A stretch of 64,000 nucleotides of DNA, taken from the NCBI RefSeq assembly GCF_018603905.1, contig NZ_JAHFZZ010000036.1, positions 33,234 through 97,233 of the forward strand, given 5' to 3'. The notes under the pieces are model-generated. The model did no database searches and was not told where the DNA came from. It saw nothing but the letters and a program-made list of their open reading frames with translations. Origin of the DNA: Nonomuraea sp. NEAU-A123. GTDB lineage: Bacteria; Actinomycetota; Actinomycetes; Streptosporangiales; Streptosporangiaceae. Position numbers and translations under genes: made by a program. Shown here in pieces: positions 37,141 to 46,755 of this stretch. Each line of letters opens with the position of its first letter. Position 1 is the first letter of the stretch.

Positions 37141-37193
37141 ATCGCCGGGGGAACCATCCCATGCCCTGGAGGTGGCCGGCGAGATCAAGGGAT

Positions 37194-38480
<1,287 letters not shown>

Positions 38481-38586
38481 TTTGCACTCCTTTGTCGTCC
38501 CCTGGGGCCTGTGCCGAGTCTGTGCCCGGGTTGGTAGGGGCCAATAGGCCGCTGTGGCTAGAAGAAGCGTCAAATTTCTTCTCAGA

Positions 38587-38606
38587 TGAATACTCGCTGG
38601 TATTCA
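38587..38606. promoter_or_regulatory. Perfect inverted repeat between aceA and the RamB-like gene
   Basis: TGAATAC-tcgctg-GTATTCA is a perfect 7-bp inverted repeat about 107 nt upstream of aceA and 141 nt upstream of the regulator gene. A second, imperfect repeat (AGAAAAT-ggctgg-AATTTCT, 38714-38733) lies close to the regulator start. Either could be an operator for acetate-responsive control. Confidence 0.5.
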
Positions 38607-38736
38607 GCCGAGAATAAAAGGCAAGTTTTCCCGATGGACTAGACCAATCTCATGGGGCGACGGCTTCCCTCCGTGGTCTCACGACACCTCTGGGCCTGGT
38701 CCTCCGATGTCTAGAAAATGGCTGGAATTTCTGTCT

Positions 38737-38742
38737 AAGATG
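38737..38742 (+). promoter_or_regulatory. -10 element of a probable leaderless promoter
   Basis: TAAGAT ends 5 nt before the ATG of the RamB-like gene, which has no ribosome site. Transcription would start at or next to the A of the ATG. No good -35 is seen. Confidence 0.5.
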
Positions 38743-38747
38743 CTCGC

Positions 38748-40220
38748 ATGGCGTCCTTGCTAGGCGAAGAACCGCTGTCTTTGACGCAGGAGCTTGATCT
38801 CATCGCGTTTGGGCAACGCCTTCGCCACCTGCGCAAACAGCGTGGTCTGACCCTTTCCGACCTTGGGTCGCGGGTTAGTAGGGCGCCCAGCCAGCTGTCG
38901 CTCCTGGAGAACGGCAAGCGCGAACCGAAGCTCACACTGCTCAAGTCCCTGGCGGCCGCGCTGGGCGTGCCCGTCGAGGAGCTGCTGCGCCGCCAGCCGC
39001 CGAACCGCCGCGCCCAGCTCGAGATCGCGCTGGAAGAGGCCCAGCGCGACCCGATCTACGCGAGCCTCGGCCTGCCCCGGCTCAAGGTCTCCGCGCGCGT
39101 GCCGAACGACGTACTCGAACACCTCCTCGGCCTGTACGGGGAGCTGCGCGCGAGGCAAGCACGGGGCACCGCAACCCCGGAAGAGGCCAGAGCCGCGAAC
39201 GCCGAGCTGAGGCGCCGCCAGCGCGAGGTCGGCAACTACTTCCCCGAGATCGAGAAGGCCGCCGCCGAGGCGCTGAACTCAGTCGGCTACCGCACCGGCG
39301 CCCTGTCGCAGAGCACGATCCAGGGCCTGGTCACCCATTTCGGCTTCACGGTGCACACCGCCCAGGACCTCCCCAGGTCCGTACGCTCCATCACGGACCT
39401 CCGCAACCGCCGCATCTACGTCAAGCACGAACAGCTCGGCATGCATACCCCCCGGACGATCCTGCTGCAGACTCTCGGCCACCTCGCGCTCGGCCACGGC
39501 AAGCCACGCGACTTCGCCGACTTCCTGCGGCAGCGCACCGAGGCCAACTACTTCGCCGCCGCCGTGCTCGTACCTGAGAAGGCCGCCACCCTCTACCTGC
39601 AGGAGGCCAAGTCGGACCGGGCGCTGTCGGTGGAGGACCTGCGTGACGTGTTCGCAGTGTCCTACGAGATGGCCGCCCACCGCTTCACGAACCTGGCCAC
39701 CCACCACCTCGACCTGGTCTGCCACTTCGTCCGCAACGACGCGGGCGGCACGATCTACAAGGCGTACGAGAACGACGGGATCGTGTTCCCCGCCGACGAG
39801 CAGGGGGCGATCGAGGGGCAGCGGATGTGCCTGCAGTGGTCGGGGCGCCAGGTGTTCTCCTCGCCGGACCGGTTCTCGGTGTTCTACCAGTACTCGGACT
39901 CGCCCACGGGCACCTATTTCTGCGTCGCGCACGTGGACCCGTCGCGGGAGCGGGACTTCGCGATCACGCTCGGGGTGCCGTTCAGGGAGTCGCGGTGGTT
40001 CCGGGGCAGGGAGACCACCAACCGCACCAAATCCAACTGCCCGACCGGCGACTGCTGCCGCCGCCCGCCCACTGAGCTGGCCGAACGCTGGGAGGGCTAC
40101 GCCTGGCCGTCGGCCCGCGCCAACTCGCACGTCCTGGCCGCCCTGCCGCCGGGGTCGTTCCCGGGGGTGGACGAGGCGGACGTCTACACCTTCCTGGAAC
40201 GGCACGCGGCCGCGATCTAG
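38748..40220 (+). CDS. RamB-like XRE/IrrE-domain regulator (short-chain fatty acid/acetate metabolism)
   Basis: This 490-aa regulator has an N-terminal XRE helix-turn-helix (residues 20-80, FGQRLRHLRKQRGLTLSDLGSRV, APSQLSLLENGKREPK), an IrrE/M78-type middle domain whose zinc motif is degenerate (LLQTLGHLALGHG) and a C-terminal domain with Cys cluster NCPTGDCCRRPP. This architecture matches RamB/ScfR regulators of acetate, propionate and glyoxylate-cycle genes. The divergent neighbour is isocitrate lyase, a classic RamB target. The ATG is preceded by a -10 rather than a ribosome site. Confidence 0.92.
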   Translation: MASLLGEEPLSLTQELDLIAFGQRLRHLRKQRGLTLSDLGSRVSRAPSQLSLLENGKREPKLTLLKSLAAALGVPVEELLRRQPPNRRAQLEIALEEAQRDPIYASLGLPRLKVSARVPNDVLEHLLGLYGELRARQARGTATPEEARAANAELRRRQREVGNYFPEIEKAAAEALNSVGYRTGALSQSTIQGLVTHFGFTVHTAQDLPRSVRSITDLRNRRIYVKHEQLGMHTPRTILLQTLGHLALGHGKPRDFADFLRQRTEANYFAAAVLVPEKAATLYLQEAKSDRALSVEDLRDVFAVSYEMAAHRFTNLATHHLDLVCHFVRNDAGGTIYKAYENDGIVFPADEQGAIEGQRMCLQWSGRQVFSSPDRFSVFYQYSDSPTGTYFCVAHVDPSRERDFAITLGVPFRESRWFRGRETTNRTKSNCPTGDCCRRPPTELAERWEGYAWPSARANSHVLAALPPGSFPGVDEADVYTFLERHAAAI

Positions 40221-40658
40221 ACGCCTCTTCCCGAGGCCGTCCCCGTACGTCTGAGAAGTTGCGCAGCCGTGCCTGCATGGCGCCCGCACGCGGCGGCGGT
40301 GCTACGGGCCGGACGCTCCTGATGTCCGGCGCCGCCGAGGTCCCCGCCCGCCGCTGCCGCAGATGGGCGGCTCACCATCGGCCGAGGACGTAGCTCGGCC
40401 GTCGGCTCGTCCCGGCCGGCCGGCCTGCCATCGCCTGACCGGCCTCGCTCGACGGCCATGGCCTGGCCGGCCGCACCTGGCTGGCCGCGTCTGATCGGCC
40501 GCGCCTGGCCGACCGCACCTGGCCGGTCGCGTCTGATCGGCTGCGGCTGATCTCAGCCCGCCACGATCCCGCCGCTGACCTGCGGGTCGCCCAGGGCGAG
40601 GTCGCCGACTCGTCCCCAGCGTCCAGCGGACGGAGACAAGCGCATGAGCCGCGCCTTT
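40221..40658. other. Gene-free stretch with imperfect GGCCGG-rich repeats
   Basis: This 438-nt region between the RamB-like gene and csoR has only shadow reading frames. It contains many CCTGGCCGGC-like words and a clear 42-bp tandem duplication at 40461-40544. I see no RNA gene. Confidence 0.5.
40461..40544. repeat. Two 42-bp tandem repeats
   Basis: Units 40461-40502 and 40503-40544 begin GCCTGGCCGGCCGCACCTGG and GCCTGGCCGACCGCACCTGG and differ at four positions over 42 bp. The array is noncoding on current evidence. Confidence 0.8.
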
Positions 40659-40681
40659 GTATAGGGTAGGGGGGTATGGTA
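40659..40681. promoter_or_regulatory. Candidate CsoR operator
   Basis: A G-tract flanked by GTAT repeats (GTATAGGGTAGGGGGGTATG, continuing TA) lies 35 nt before csoR. CsoR operators are typically G/C-tract sequences flanked by A/T-rich half-sites. It is not a perfect palindrome, so the call rests on position and composition. Confidence 0.55.
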
Positions 40682-40715
40682 GCGTCCACCGAAGAACGCG
40701 GGAGAGGAGAAGCGG

Positions 40716-40997
40716 ATGGCCGGCTACACCCACAACAAGCAGGACCACCAGCGACGCCTGCGCCGGGTCGAAGGCCAGGTGCGCGGCCTGCAGCGGATGG
40801 TCGAGGAAGACAAATACTGCATCGACATCCTCACCCAGGTGTCGGCGGCCACCAGCGCCCTGCAGTCGTTCGCCCTCTCCCTGCTCGAAGAACACCTGAG
40901 TCACTGCGTCGCCGAGGCCTCGCTCAAGGGCGGTCCCGAGGCCCAGGTCAAGGTCAAAGAGGCCAGTGACGCCATCGCCCGTCTTGTTCGTTCCTGA
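40716..40997 (+). CDS. csoR: CsoR copper-sensing transcriptional repressor
   Basis: This 93-aa all-helical repressor releases DNA on binding Cu(I). The Cys-His-Cys ligand set is present at Cys35, His60 and Cys64 (KYCIDILTQ, HLSHCVAE), matching the Cys-His-Cys pattern of CsoR proteins. The ATG follows GGAGAGGAG. It is the first gene of csoR-copZ-secreted protein-copA, all on one strand, so it should autorepress the operon. Confidence 0.94.
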   Translation: MAGYTHNKQDHQRRLRRVEGQVRGLQRMVEEDKYCIDILTQVSAATSALQSFALSLLEEHLSHCVAEASLKGGPEAQVKVKEASDAIARLVRS

Positions 40998-41015
40998 CCC
41001 GAAAGGTTGATCGAT

Positions 41016-41228
41016 ATGAGCACTGCCACCTACACCGTCAAGGGCATGACCTGCGGCCACTGCGTGAGCTCGGTCAAGGAGGAGGTCGGCGAGGTCCCCG
41101 GCGTCACGGGCGTCGAGGTCGACCTGGCCAGCGGCCTGCTGACCGTCGGAAGCGAGGGCCCGATCGATGAGGCGAAGATCGTCGCCGCGGTCAAGGGGGC
41201 CGGGTACGAAGTGGCTAATCCCTCGTGA
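41016..41228 (+). CDS. copZ: CopZ-type copper chaperone (HMA domain)
   Basis: This 70-aa ferredoxin-like protein carries Cu(I) in the cytoplasm. The metal motif MTCGHC places the ligands at Cys13 and Cys16. The ATG at 41016 is preceded by GAAAGG. It lies 18 nt after csoR, and its stop overlaps the GTG start of the next gene by 4 nt, so the three are co-expressed. Confidence 0.94.
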   Translation: MSTATYTVKGMTCGHCVSSVKEEVGEVPGVTGVEVDLASGLLTVGSEGPIDEAKIVAAVKGAGYEVANPS

Positions 41229-42154
41229 ACACCGCAGCCAAGCTCGGCACCTACGTCCTGGGGCTGGCCGTCGTCTTCGGCGGCGCCCTGGGCGTGGGCA
41301 GCGCGGTCGGCGAGGTGGCCCCGCCTGCGGCGGAGGAGAGCCAAGGTGCCGCCCACTCCACCGAGACGGCGGCCGCGGTGCGAGAGGATACCCCCGGAGG
41401 GCTTCAGATGTCCGAGAACGGCTACACGCTCACCCCGCTCACCTCCACGATCCGCCCCGGCGAGCCCACCGATTTCCAGTTCAAGGTGACCGGCCCCGGC
41501 GGCGAGCCGGTGACCGACTACCAGGTGCAGCACGACAAGAAGCTGCACTTCATCGTGGTCTCCCGCGACCTGACGAACTTCCAGCACGTGCACCCGGCCG
41601 AGGCCGGCGGCGGCGTCTGGACGATCAAGCTGACCCTGCCCACGGCAGGCGCCTACCGGGCCTTCGCCGACTTCGCCCCCACGGGCGCCGATGGGCTGAC
41701 GCTGGGCACGGACGTGCTCGTCGCCGGTGACTACGCGCCCAAGGCGCTCCCGCCGGTCGGCCGTACGTCCACCGTGGACGGCTACACCGTCACCCTCGAC
41801 GGCGACCTGATCCCCGGCCGGTCCAGCAAGCTCACCCTCAAGGTCAGCAAGGACGGCAAGCCCGTCACCGACCTGCAACCATACCTCGGCGCCTACGGCC
41901 ATCTGGTCGCGCTGCGCGCCGGAGACCTGGCCTACCTGCACGTACACCCCGACGGCGCCCCCGGCGACGGCAAGACGGCCGCGGGCCCGGAGATAACCTT
42001 CTATGCCGAGGTGCCCAGCGGCGGCGACTACCGGCTGTTCCTCGACTTCCAGCACGAGGGCACCGTACGGACCGCCGACTTCACCGCCAAGGCGGCCCCC
42101 GCACCGGCCGGCACGCCGGCCCCCGCCCCGGCGACCACGCACGGCGAACACTGA
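41225..42154 (+). CDS. Secreted or membrane-anchored His-rich protein of the copper operon
   Basis: This 309-aa protein has an N-terminal hydrophobic segment (LGTYVLGLAVVFGGALGVGSAVG) and two homologous beta domains. Each contains a His cluster: KLHFIVVSRDLTNFQHVHPAEAG (about residues 104-126) and a later GHLVALRAGDLAYLHVHPDGAPG. The repeated xHVHP motif and the location between copZ and copA suggest an extracytoplasmic copper-binding or buffering function, which is inference. The C-terminal Pro/Ala tail ends THGEH. The start is GTG, overlapping the copZ stop. I do not know a formal family name for it. Confidence 0.82.
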   Translation: MNTAAKLGTYVLGLAVVFGGALGVGSAVGEVAPPAAEESQGAAHSTETAAAVREDTPGGLQMSENGYTLTPLTSTIRPGEPTDFQFKVTGPGGEPVTDYQVQHDKKLHFIVVSRDLTNFQHVHPAEAGGGVWTIKLTLPTAGAYRAFADFAPTGADGLTLGTDVLVAGDYAPKALPPVGRTSTVDGYTVTLDGDLIPGRSSKLTLKVSKDGKPVTDLQPYLGAYGHLVALRAGDLAYLHVHPDGAPGDGKTAAGPEITFYAEVPSGGDYRLFLDFQHEGTVRTADFTAKAAPAPAGTPAPAPATTHGEH

Positions 42155-42183
42155 CCAGGACGCGACGCGAGAAAGGAGAGGTG

Positions 42184-44415
42184 ATGTCTCCCCTCACCGA
42201 TGACCGGCCACACAACGCGGTCGAACTCTCGATCGGTGGCATGACCTGCGCATCCTGCGCCAACCGGATCGAGCGCAAGCTGAACAAGCTCGACGGCGTG
42301 ACGGCGACGGTCAACTACGCGACGGAGAAGGCGAAGGTCACGTTCTCCGGCGACGTCGACGCGCAGCAGCTCATCTCGGAAGTGGAGAAGGCCGGCTACA
42401 CCGCCGCGCTGCCCGCACCGCCCAAGACCGAGGCGGAGGCCGCCGAACAGGAGCCGCAGGACGAGCTCCGGCCGTTGCGCAGCCGCCTGATCACCTCAGT
42501 GGTGCTGGCCGTGCCGGTGATCGCGATGGCGATGATCCCGCCGCTGCAGTTCACCAACTGGCAGTGGCTGTCGCTGACGCTGGCCGCGCCGGTGGTGGTC
42601 TACGCGGGCTGGCCGTTCCACAAGGCCGCCTGGACCAACCTGCGCCACGGCGCGGCGACGATGGACACGCTGATCTCGGTCGGCACCATCGCCGCGCTCG
42701 GCTGGTCGCTGTGGGCCCTGTTCTTCGGTACGGCCGGGACTCCCGGCATGACGCACCCGTTCGAGTTCACGATCCAGCGCACTGACGGCTCCGGCAACAT
42801 CTACCTGGAGGCCGCCGCGGGGGTGACCGCGTTCATCCTGGCCGGACGCTACTTCGAGGCGCGCTCCAAGCGCCGCGCCGGAGCGGCCCTGCGTGCCCTG
42901 CTGGAGCTGGGCGCCAAGGAGGTCTCGGTGCTGCGCGACGGCGTCGAGACCCGCATCCCCGCCGACCAGCTCAAGGCAGGCGACACGTTCGTCGTACGGC
43001 CCGGCGAGAAGATCGCCACCGACGGCGTGATCGAGGAGGGCGCCTCGGCCGTCGACGCCTCGATGCTGACCGGCGAGTCGGTGCCCGTGGAGGTACGGCC
43101 CGGCGACGCCGTCACCGGCGCCACCGTCAACGCGGGCGGCCGGCTCGTGGTCCGCGCGACCAGGGTCGGCGCCGACACCCAGCTCGCCCAGATGGCCAGG
43201 CTCGTGGAGGAGGCCCAGACCGGCAAGGCGCAGGTCCAGCGGCTGGCCGACCGGATCTCCGGCATCTTCGTGCCGATCGTGATCGGACTCGCGGTCGCCA
43301 CCCTGGGCTTCTGGCTCGGCACCGGTGGCGGCGCCGGGGCGGCGTTCACCGCGGCGGTGGCCGTGCTGATCATCGCCTGCCCGTGCGCGCTCGGCCTGGC
43401 CACACCCACCGCGCTGCTGGTCGGCACCGGCCGGGGCGCCCAGCTCGGCATCCTGATCAAGGGGCCGGAGGTGCTGGAGTCGACCCGCAAGGTCGACACG
43501 ATCGTGCTGGACAAGACCGGCACGGTCACCGAGGGCAAGATGACCCTCACCAGCGTGCACCTGGCCGACGGCGAGAACCGCGACGAGGTCCTCAGACTCG
43601 CCGGCGCGCTGGAACACGCCTCCGAACACCCGATCGCCCAGGCCATCGCCAGGGCGGCCGGCTCCGACGCCGTGGCCGAGGACTTCGCCAACATCGAGGG
43701 TCTCGGCGTCCAGGGCGTCGTCGACGGGCACGCGGTGCTGGTCGGCCGCCCGAAGCTGCTCACGGAGTGGTCGCAGCACCTGCCCGTGGACCTGGAAGGC
43801 AAGCTGGCCGAAGAACAGGCTGCGGGCCGCACGGCGGTGGCGGTGGGCTGGGACGGTCAGGCGCGTGCGGTGCTCGTGGTGGCCGACGTGATCAAGCCGA
43901 CCAGCAAGGAGGCCATCGGGCAACTGCGCGGCCTGGGCCTGACCCCTGTACTGCTGACCGGTGACAACGAGGCGGTGGCCAGGACGGTCGCGGCCGAGGT
44001 GGGCATCGATGAGGTGATCGCCGAGGTCCTGCCCGCCGACAAGGTCGACGTGATCAAGCGGCTCCAGGCTCAGGGCAAGGTCGTGGCCATGGTCGGCGAC
44101 GGCGTCAACGACGCCGCCGCGCTGGCCCAGGCCGATCTCGGCCTCGCCATGGGCACCGGCACCGACGCGGCCATCGAGGCCGCCGACCTGACGCTGGTCC
44201 GCGGCGACCTGCGGGTGGCGGCCGACGCCCTCCGGCTGTCCCGCCGGACGCTCGGGACGATCAAGACGAACCTGTTCTGGGCGTTCGCGTACAACGTGGC
44301 CGCTCTGCCGTTGGCGGCGGTCGGGCTGCTGAACCCGATGATCGCGGGGGCGGCGATGGCGTTCTCGAGCGTCTTCGTGGTGAGTAACAGCTTGCGGCTG
44401 CGCCGGTTCAGGTAA
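42184..44415 (+). CDS. copA: Cu(I)-translocating P1B-type ATPase
   Basis: This 743-aa copper exporter has an N-terminal HMA domain with MTCASC (Cys22 and Cys25), eight membrane helices, transport motif CPCALG, phosphorylation site DKTGTVTEG, the P1B HP motif EHPIAQAI and hinge MVGDGVNDAAAL. It pumps Cu(I) out of the cytoplasm using ATP. The ATG at 42184 has GGAG upstream; a GTG one codon earlier is an alternative. It is the last gene of the csoR operon, followed by a GC hairpin. Confidence 0.96.
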   Translation: MSPLTDDRPHNAVELSIGGMTCASCANRIERKLNKLDGVTATVNYATEKAKVTFSGDVDAQQLISEVEKAGYTAALPAPPKTEAEAAEQEPQDELRPLRSRLITSVVLAVPVIAMAMIPPLQFTNWQWLSLTLAAPVVVYAGWPFHKAAWTNLRHGAATMDTLISVGTIAALGWSLWALFFGTAGTPGMTHPFEFTIQRTDGSGNIYLEAAAGVTAFILAGRYFEARSKRRAGAALRALLELGAKEVSVLRDGVETRIPADQLKAGDTFVVRPGEKIATDGVIEEGASAVDASMLTGESVPVEVRPGDAVTGATVNAGGRLVVRATRVGADTQLAQMARLVEEAQTGKAQVQRLADRISGIFVPIVIGLAVATLGFWLGTGGGAGAAFTAAVAVLIIACPCALGLATPTALLVGTGRGAQLGILIKGPEVLESTRKVDTIVLDKTGTVTEGKMTLTSVHLADGENRDEVLRLAGALEHASEHPIAQAIARAAGSDAVAEDFANIEGLGVQGVVDGHAVLVGRPKLLTEWSQHLPVDLEGKLAEEQAAGRTAVAVGWDGQARAVLVVADVIKPTSKEAIGQLRGLGLTPVLLTGDNEAVARTVAAEVGIDEVIAEVLPADKVDVIKRLQAQGKVVAMVGDGVNDAAALAQADLGLAMGTGTDAAIEAADLTLVRGDLRVAADALRLSRRTLGTIKTNLFWAFAYNVAALPLAAVGLLNPMIAGAAMAFSSVFVVSNSLRLRRFR

Positions 44416-44617
44416 CGACGGTCGAAGGGGGCCGGGGGTATTCGCCTCCGGCCACTTCGGCGTTTGTCACGGCTTAGCGGGGCTTTTCCGCCGTCTTGTT
44501 GCGGCGCCCGGCCCTGTGCGGGCTCAGCGGCCGTATTCGTGGAGGCCCTCAGCCCTGGTCGGCGGGTGGGTCTTCCCGGGCTTGCCGTACAGGAGAAATG
44601 TCGTTAAAAACGGGAGG

Positions 44618-44646
44618 GCCCGCGCGGTCCTTAAGAACGCGCGGGC
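44618..44646. terminator. Hairpin downstream of copA
   Basis: GCCCGCGCG (44618-44626) and CGCGCGGGC (44638-44646) form a perfect 9-bp stem with an 11-nt loop. It lies between convergent copA and the TetR gene and is embedded in a repeat array. Confidence 0.65.
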
Positions 44647-44707
44647 TTAAGAACGGGCGGTCCAGTAAAAAACGGGGCGGTCCATTAAGTACGGGGCGGT
44701 CTGTTGA
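44647..44707. repeat. About 20-bp tandem repeats overlapping the TetR gene 3' end
   Basis: Three units of the form TAAxAACGGGGCGGTCCAx begin near 44647, 44666 and 44686, with a related partial copy (TTAAAAACGGG) at 44604. The TetR stop and last codons (NRPPRT) fall inside the array. Confidence 0.65.
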
Positions 44708-45281
44708 GAGCGAGGGCGGCGGCTTGGTCGCGGAGGGCGTGGCGGCTTTCGGGGGAGTCTGCTTCGTCGCCCAAGATGATGCGCGCGAGCTGCGGCATCA
44801 TCGACTGGAACAACGCCAGCCCCGTCAACAGGAACAACGTGCGCGCCGTCGCCGCGTCCGGCTCCTCGCCCCGGCCCTCGGCGAGCGAGGCCGTCTTGCG
44901 GGCGCAGCGTTCGACGCGGGCCTCCTGGCCGGGGAGCAGGTCCTGGCCGCGGTAGTTGAGCGCCTCCCACATCAGCAGGCGCACCAGGTCGGGGTGCTCG
45001 CGGTAGTAGTCGGTCAGCTTGGCCACGTAGTCGACCGGGTCGGCGCCCGGTAGCGCGATCTGCGCGGTCAGGTCGTCGAGCGCCTCCGTGATGACCGCGT
45101 CGAACAGTTTTTCCTTGCTGCCGAAATGGCCGTAGATGCGCTCCTTGTTGACGCCTGCGCGTTCGGCGATGCGATCCACGCGGGCGCCCGCGATGCCGTA
45201 CGCGGCGAACTCCTCCCGCGCGGCCTCCAGGAGGGCGGCCCGGGTGGCGGCGGTCGAGACCTTGGGTGCCATGGTGTCCAT
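44685..45281 (-). CDS. TetR-family transcriptional regulator
   Basis: This 198-aa repressor has its helix-turn-helix at residues 12-60 (RAALLEAAREEFAAYGIAGARVDRIAERAGVNKERIYGHFGSKEKLFDAV) and a ligand-binding helical domain beyond. The start is ATG 45281 or 45272; neither has a strong ribosome site. It is divergent from an MFS exporter across an operator made of repeated CCAAC/GTTGG words, so it most likely represses both genes and is induced by the exporter's substrate. The C terminus runs into a repeat array. Confidence 0.92.
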   Translation of the reverse strand: MDTMAPKVSTAATRAALLEAAREEFAAYGIAGARVDRIAERAGVNKERIYGHFGSKEKLFDAVITEALDDLTAQIALPGADPVDYVAKLTDYYREHPDLVRLLMWEALNYRGQDLLPGQEARVERCARKTASLAEGRGEEPDAATARTLFLLTGLALFQSMMPQLARIILGDEADSPESRHALRDQAAALALNRPPRT

Positions 45282-45291
45282 CTTGCCACGA

Positions 45292-45341
45292 CCAACCGGT
45301 TGGTTGTAACCCAACTGACTGGTTGACATCCAACTGGTTGG
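45292..45341. promoter_or_regulatory. TetR operator: repeated CCAAC/GTTGG palindromes
   Basis: A perfect 12-bp palindrome CCAACCGGTTGG (45292-45303), a CAAC-tgactg-GTTG inverted repeat (45312-45325) and a near-palindrome CCAACTGGTTGG (45330-45341) follow one another between the divergent genes and straddle the -35 box of the exporter. Confidence 0.8.
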
Positions 45342-45352
45342 TTGGCTACCGT
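45323..45352 (+). promoter_or_regulatory. Sigma-70-type promoter for the MFS gene, probably leaderless
   Basis: A consensus -35 TTGACA (45323-45328) and -10 TACCGT (45347-45352) are separated by 18 bp. Transcription would start at about the A of the ATG at 45361, and the gene lacks a ribosome site. Confidence 0.7.
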
Positions 45353-45360
45353 CCCGGCAC

Positions 45361-46590
45361 ATGACTCTTTCTTTTGTGCGTTCCGCGTCGGCCGACGCCG
45401 GCGAACGGGCGCGTGCTGAGACCGCCGGAGGTGTCGCGGCGTTCGGACGGACGATGGTGGCCTTCGTGCTCACCGCCGTCCTCGTCAGTGGTCAGCTGTA
45501 CGTCGTAATCCCGCTCTTGCATGACATGGCGACCGGCTGGGGCGCATCCGCCGGTGCTCTGACCTGGTTGGTCACCGCCTTTGGGATCGGGTATGGCGTC
45601 GGATTCCTGGTGTTCGGTCCGTTGTCCGACCGGTTCGGGCGCAGGCGGTTGCTCATGTTGGGCCTGCCGCTGGCCGCCGTCGCCACCGCGTTGGTGGCCC
45701 TGAGCCCCTCGCCGGAGGTGGCCTTCGTGCTGCGGGCGGTGCAGGGCGTGGTCGTGGCGATGTTCCCGCCGGCGGGTATGGCGTACCTGGTCGAGCGCAT
45801 CGAGCCGAGGCGCAGGGTGGTGGCGATCGCCGCGGTGACCAGCGCGTTCCTCGCCTCGGCCGTACTGCTGCAGGTGGCCGCGCAGGTGCTGGTGGAGGTG
45901 ATCGGCTGGCGGGGCCTGTTCGGGCTGTCGGCGGCCGGGTTCGCGCTGGCCGCGCTCGGCTTGCGGGCCGTCATGCTGCCCGACCTGCCGAGTGCGGGGA
46001 CGGGGTCGCTGCTGTCGGTGTACCGGTCGGTGCCGGGGTTGCTGTTCGACCGGGTGCTGCTGCTGCGGTACGTCGCGACGATCGTGTTGATGGTCGGCTT
46101 CGTGGCCGTCTACACCGGATTGCAGATCTACGGCATGGCGACGCCCCGCGAACTGCTCCTGCTGCGTGCCGGCGGCCTGCCCTCGATCGTGCTCGTGCCG
46201 CTGCTCATGCCCTGGCTGGGCCGGGTCTCGGCGACCACTCGGGCCGTGTCGCTGCTGTTCGCGGGGGCCGTCGCGCTGGCCGTCGTCGGCTGGACGGCCG
46301 CCGCCGCGCTGGGCCTGGTGCTCCTGCTCGCCGTCTATGTCGCCTCGATCACGGGTGGACTGCCGAGCCTCAATGAAGCGGTCTCCGCGCGGGCGGGGCG
46401 AGCGCGCGGCACGGCTCTGGCGCTGTTCTCCTTCGCGCTCGCCGTCGGTGGCAGCATCGGTCCCCAGGTTGCCGCCGCGTTCGGCGGATTCGGCCCGCTC
46501 ATGTACGGCCTGGCGATCGCGATGGTTCTGGCCGCCGTCGCCGTACTGGCCTCGACCCTGCCCAGGCGCCCGGCCCCGCACGGTCACTGA
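45361..46590 (+). CDS. MFS efflux transporter (drug:H+ antiporter type)
   Basis: This 409-aa membrane protein has about 12 helices. Motif A appears as FGPLSDRFGRRRLLML after helix 2, with VLRAVQGVVVAMFPPAGMAYLVE (motif B region) and the paired VAIAAVTSAFLASAVLLQ. It is most like small-molecule/drug efflux carriers. The divergent TetR gene and shared operator support inducible efflux. Substrate unknown. Confidence 0.92.
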   Translation: MTLSFVRSASADAGERARAETAGGVAAFGRTMVAFVLTAVLVSGQLYVVIPLLHDMATGWGASAGALTWLVTAFGIGYGVGFLVFGPLSDRFGRRRLLMLGLPLAAVATALVALSPSPEVAFVLRAVQGVVVAMFPPAGMAYLVERIEPRRRVVAIAAVTSAFLASAVLLQVAAQVLVEVIGWRGLFGLSAAGFALAALGLRAVMLPDLPSAGTGSLLSVYRSVPGLLFDRVLLLRYVATIVLMVGFVAVYTGLQIYGMATPRELLLLRAGGLPSIVLVPLLMPWLGRVSATTRAVSLLFAGAVALAVVGWTAAAALGLVLLLAVYVASITGGLPSLNEAVSARAGRARGTALALFSFALAVGGSIGPQVAAAFGGFGPLMYGLAIAMVLAAVAVLASTLPRRPAPHGH

Positions 46591-46687
46591 CGGTGACCAC
46601 TGGTGGCGGGGGGTGCGGACCATGCCGAAGGTTGGGCGGGCTGGCTTCCGATGAGGACTACTGGCCGGTAGGGTGTTACCAGCGGTA

Positions 46688-46710
46688 ACGGCCGGGAGTC
46701 TGCGGGCCGT
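46688..46710 (+). terminator. Weak hairpin upstream of the acyl-CoA dehydrogenase gene
   Basis: ACGGCC and GGCCGT form a 6-bp stem with an 11-nt loop between the MFS stop and the next gene. It could end the MFS transcript. Confidence 0.3.
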
Positions 46711-46755
46711 ATCTGGATCAGGCGCTTTTCACGGGATGTTTCAGGGAGTAACAAT

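Noticed and set aside
40461..40544. CRISPR array
   Set aside because: Only two directly adjacent 42-bp units with no spacers between them; it is a simple tandem duplication.
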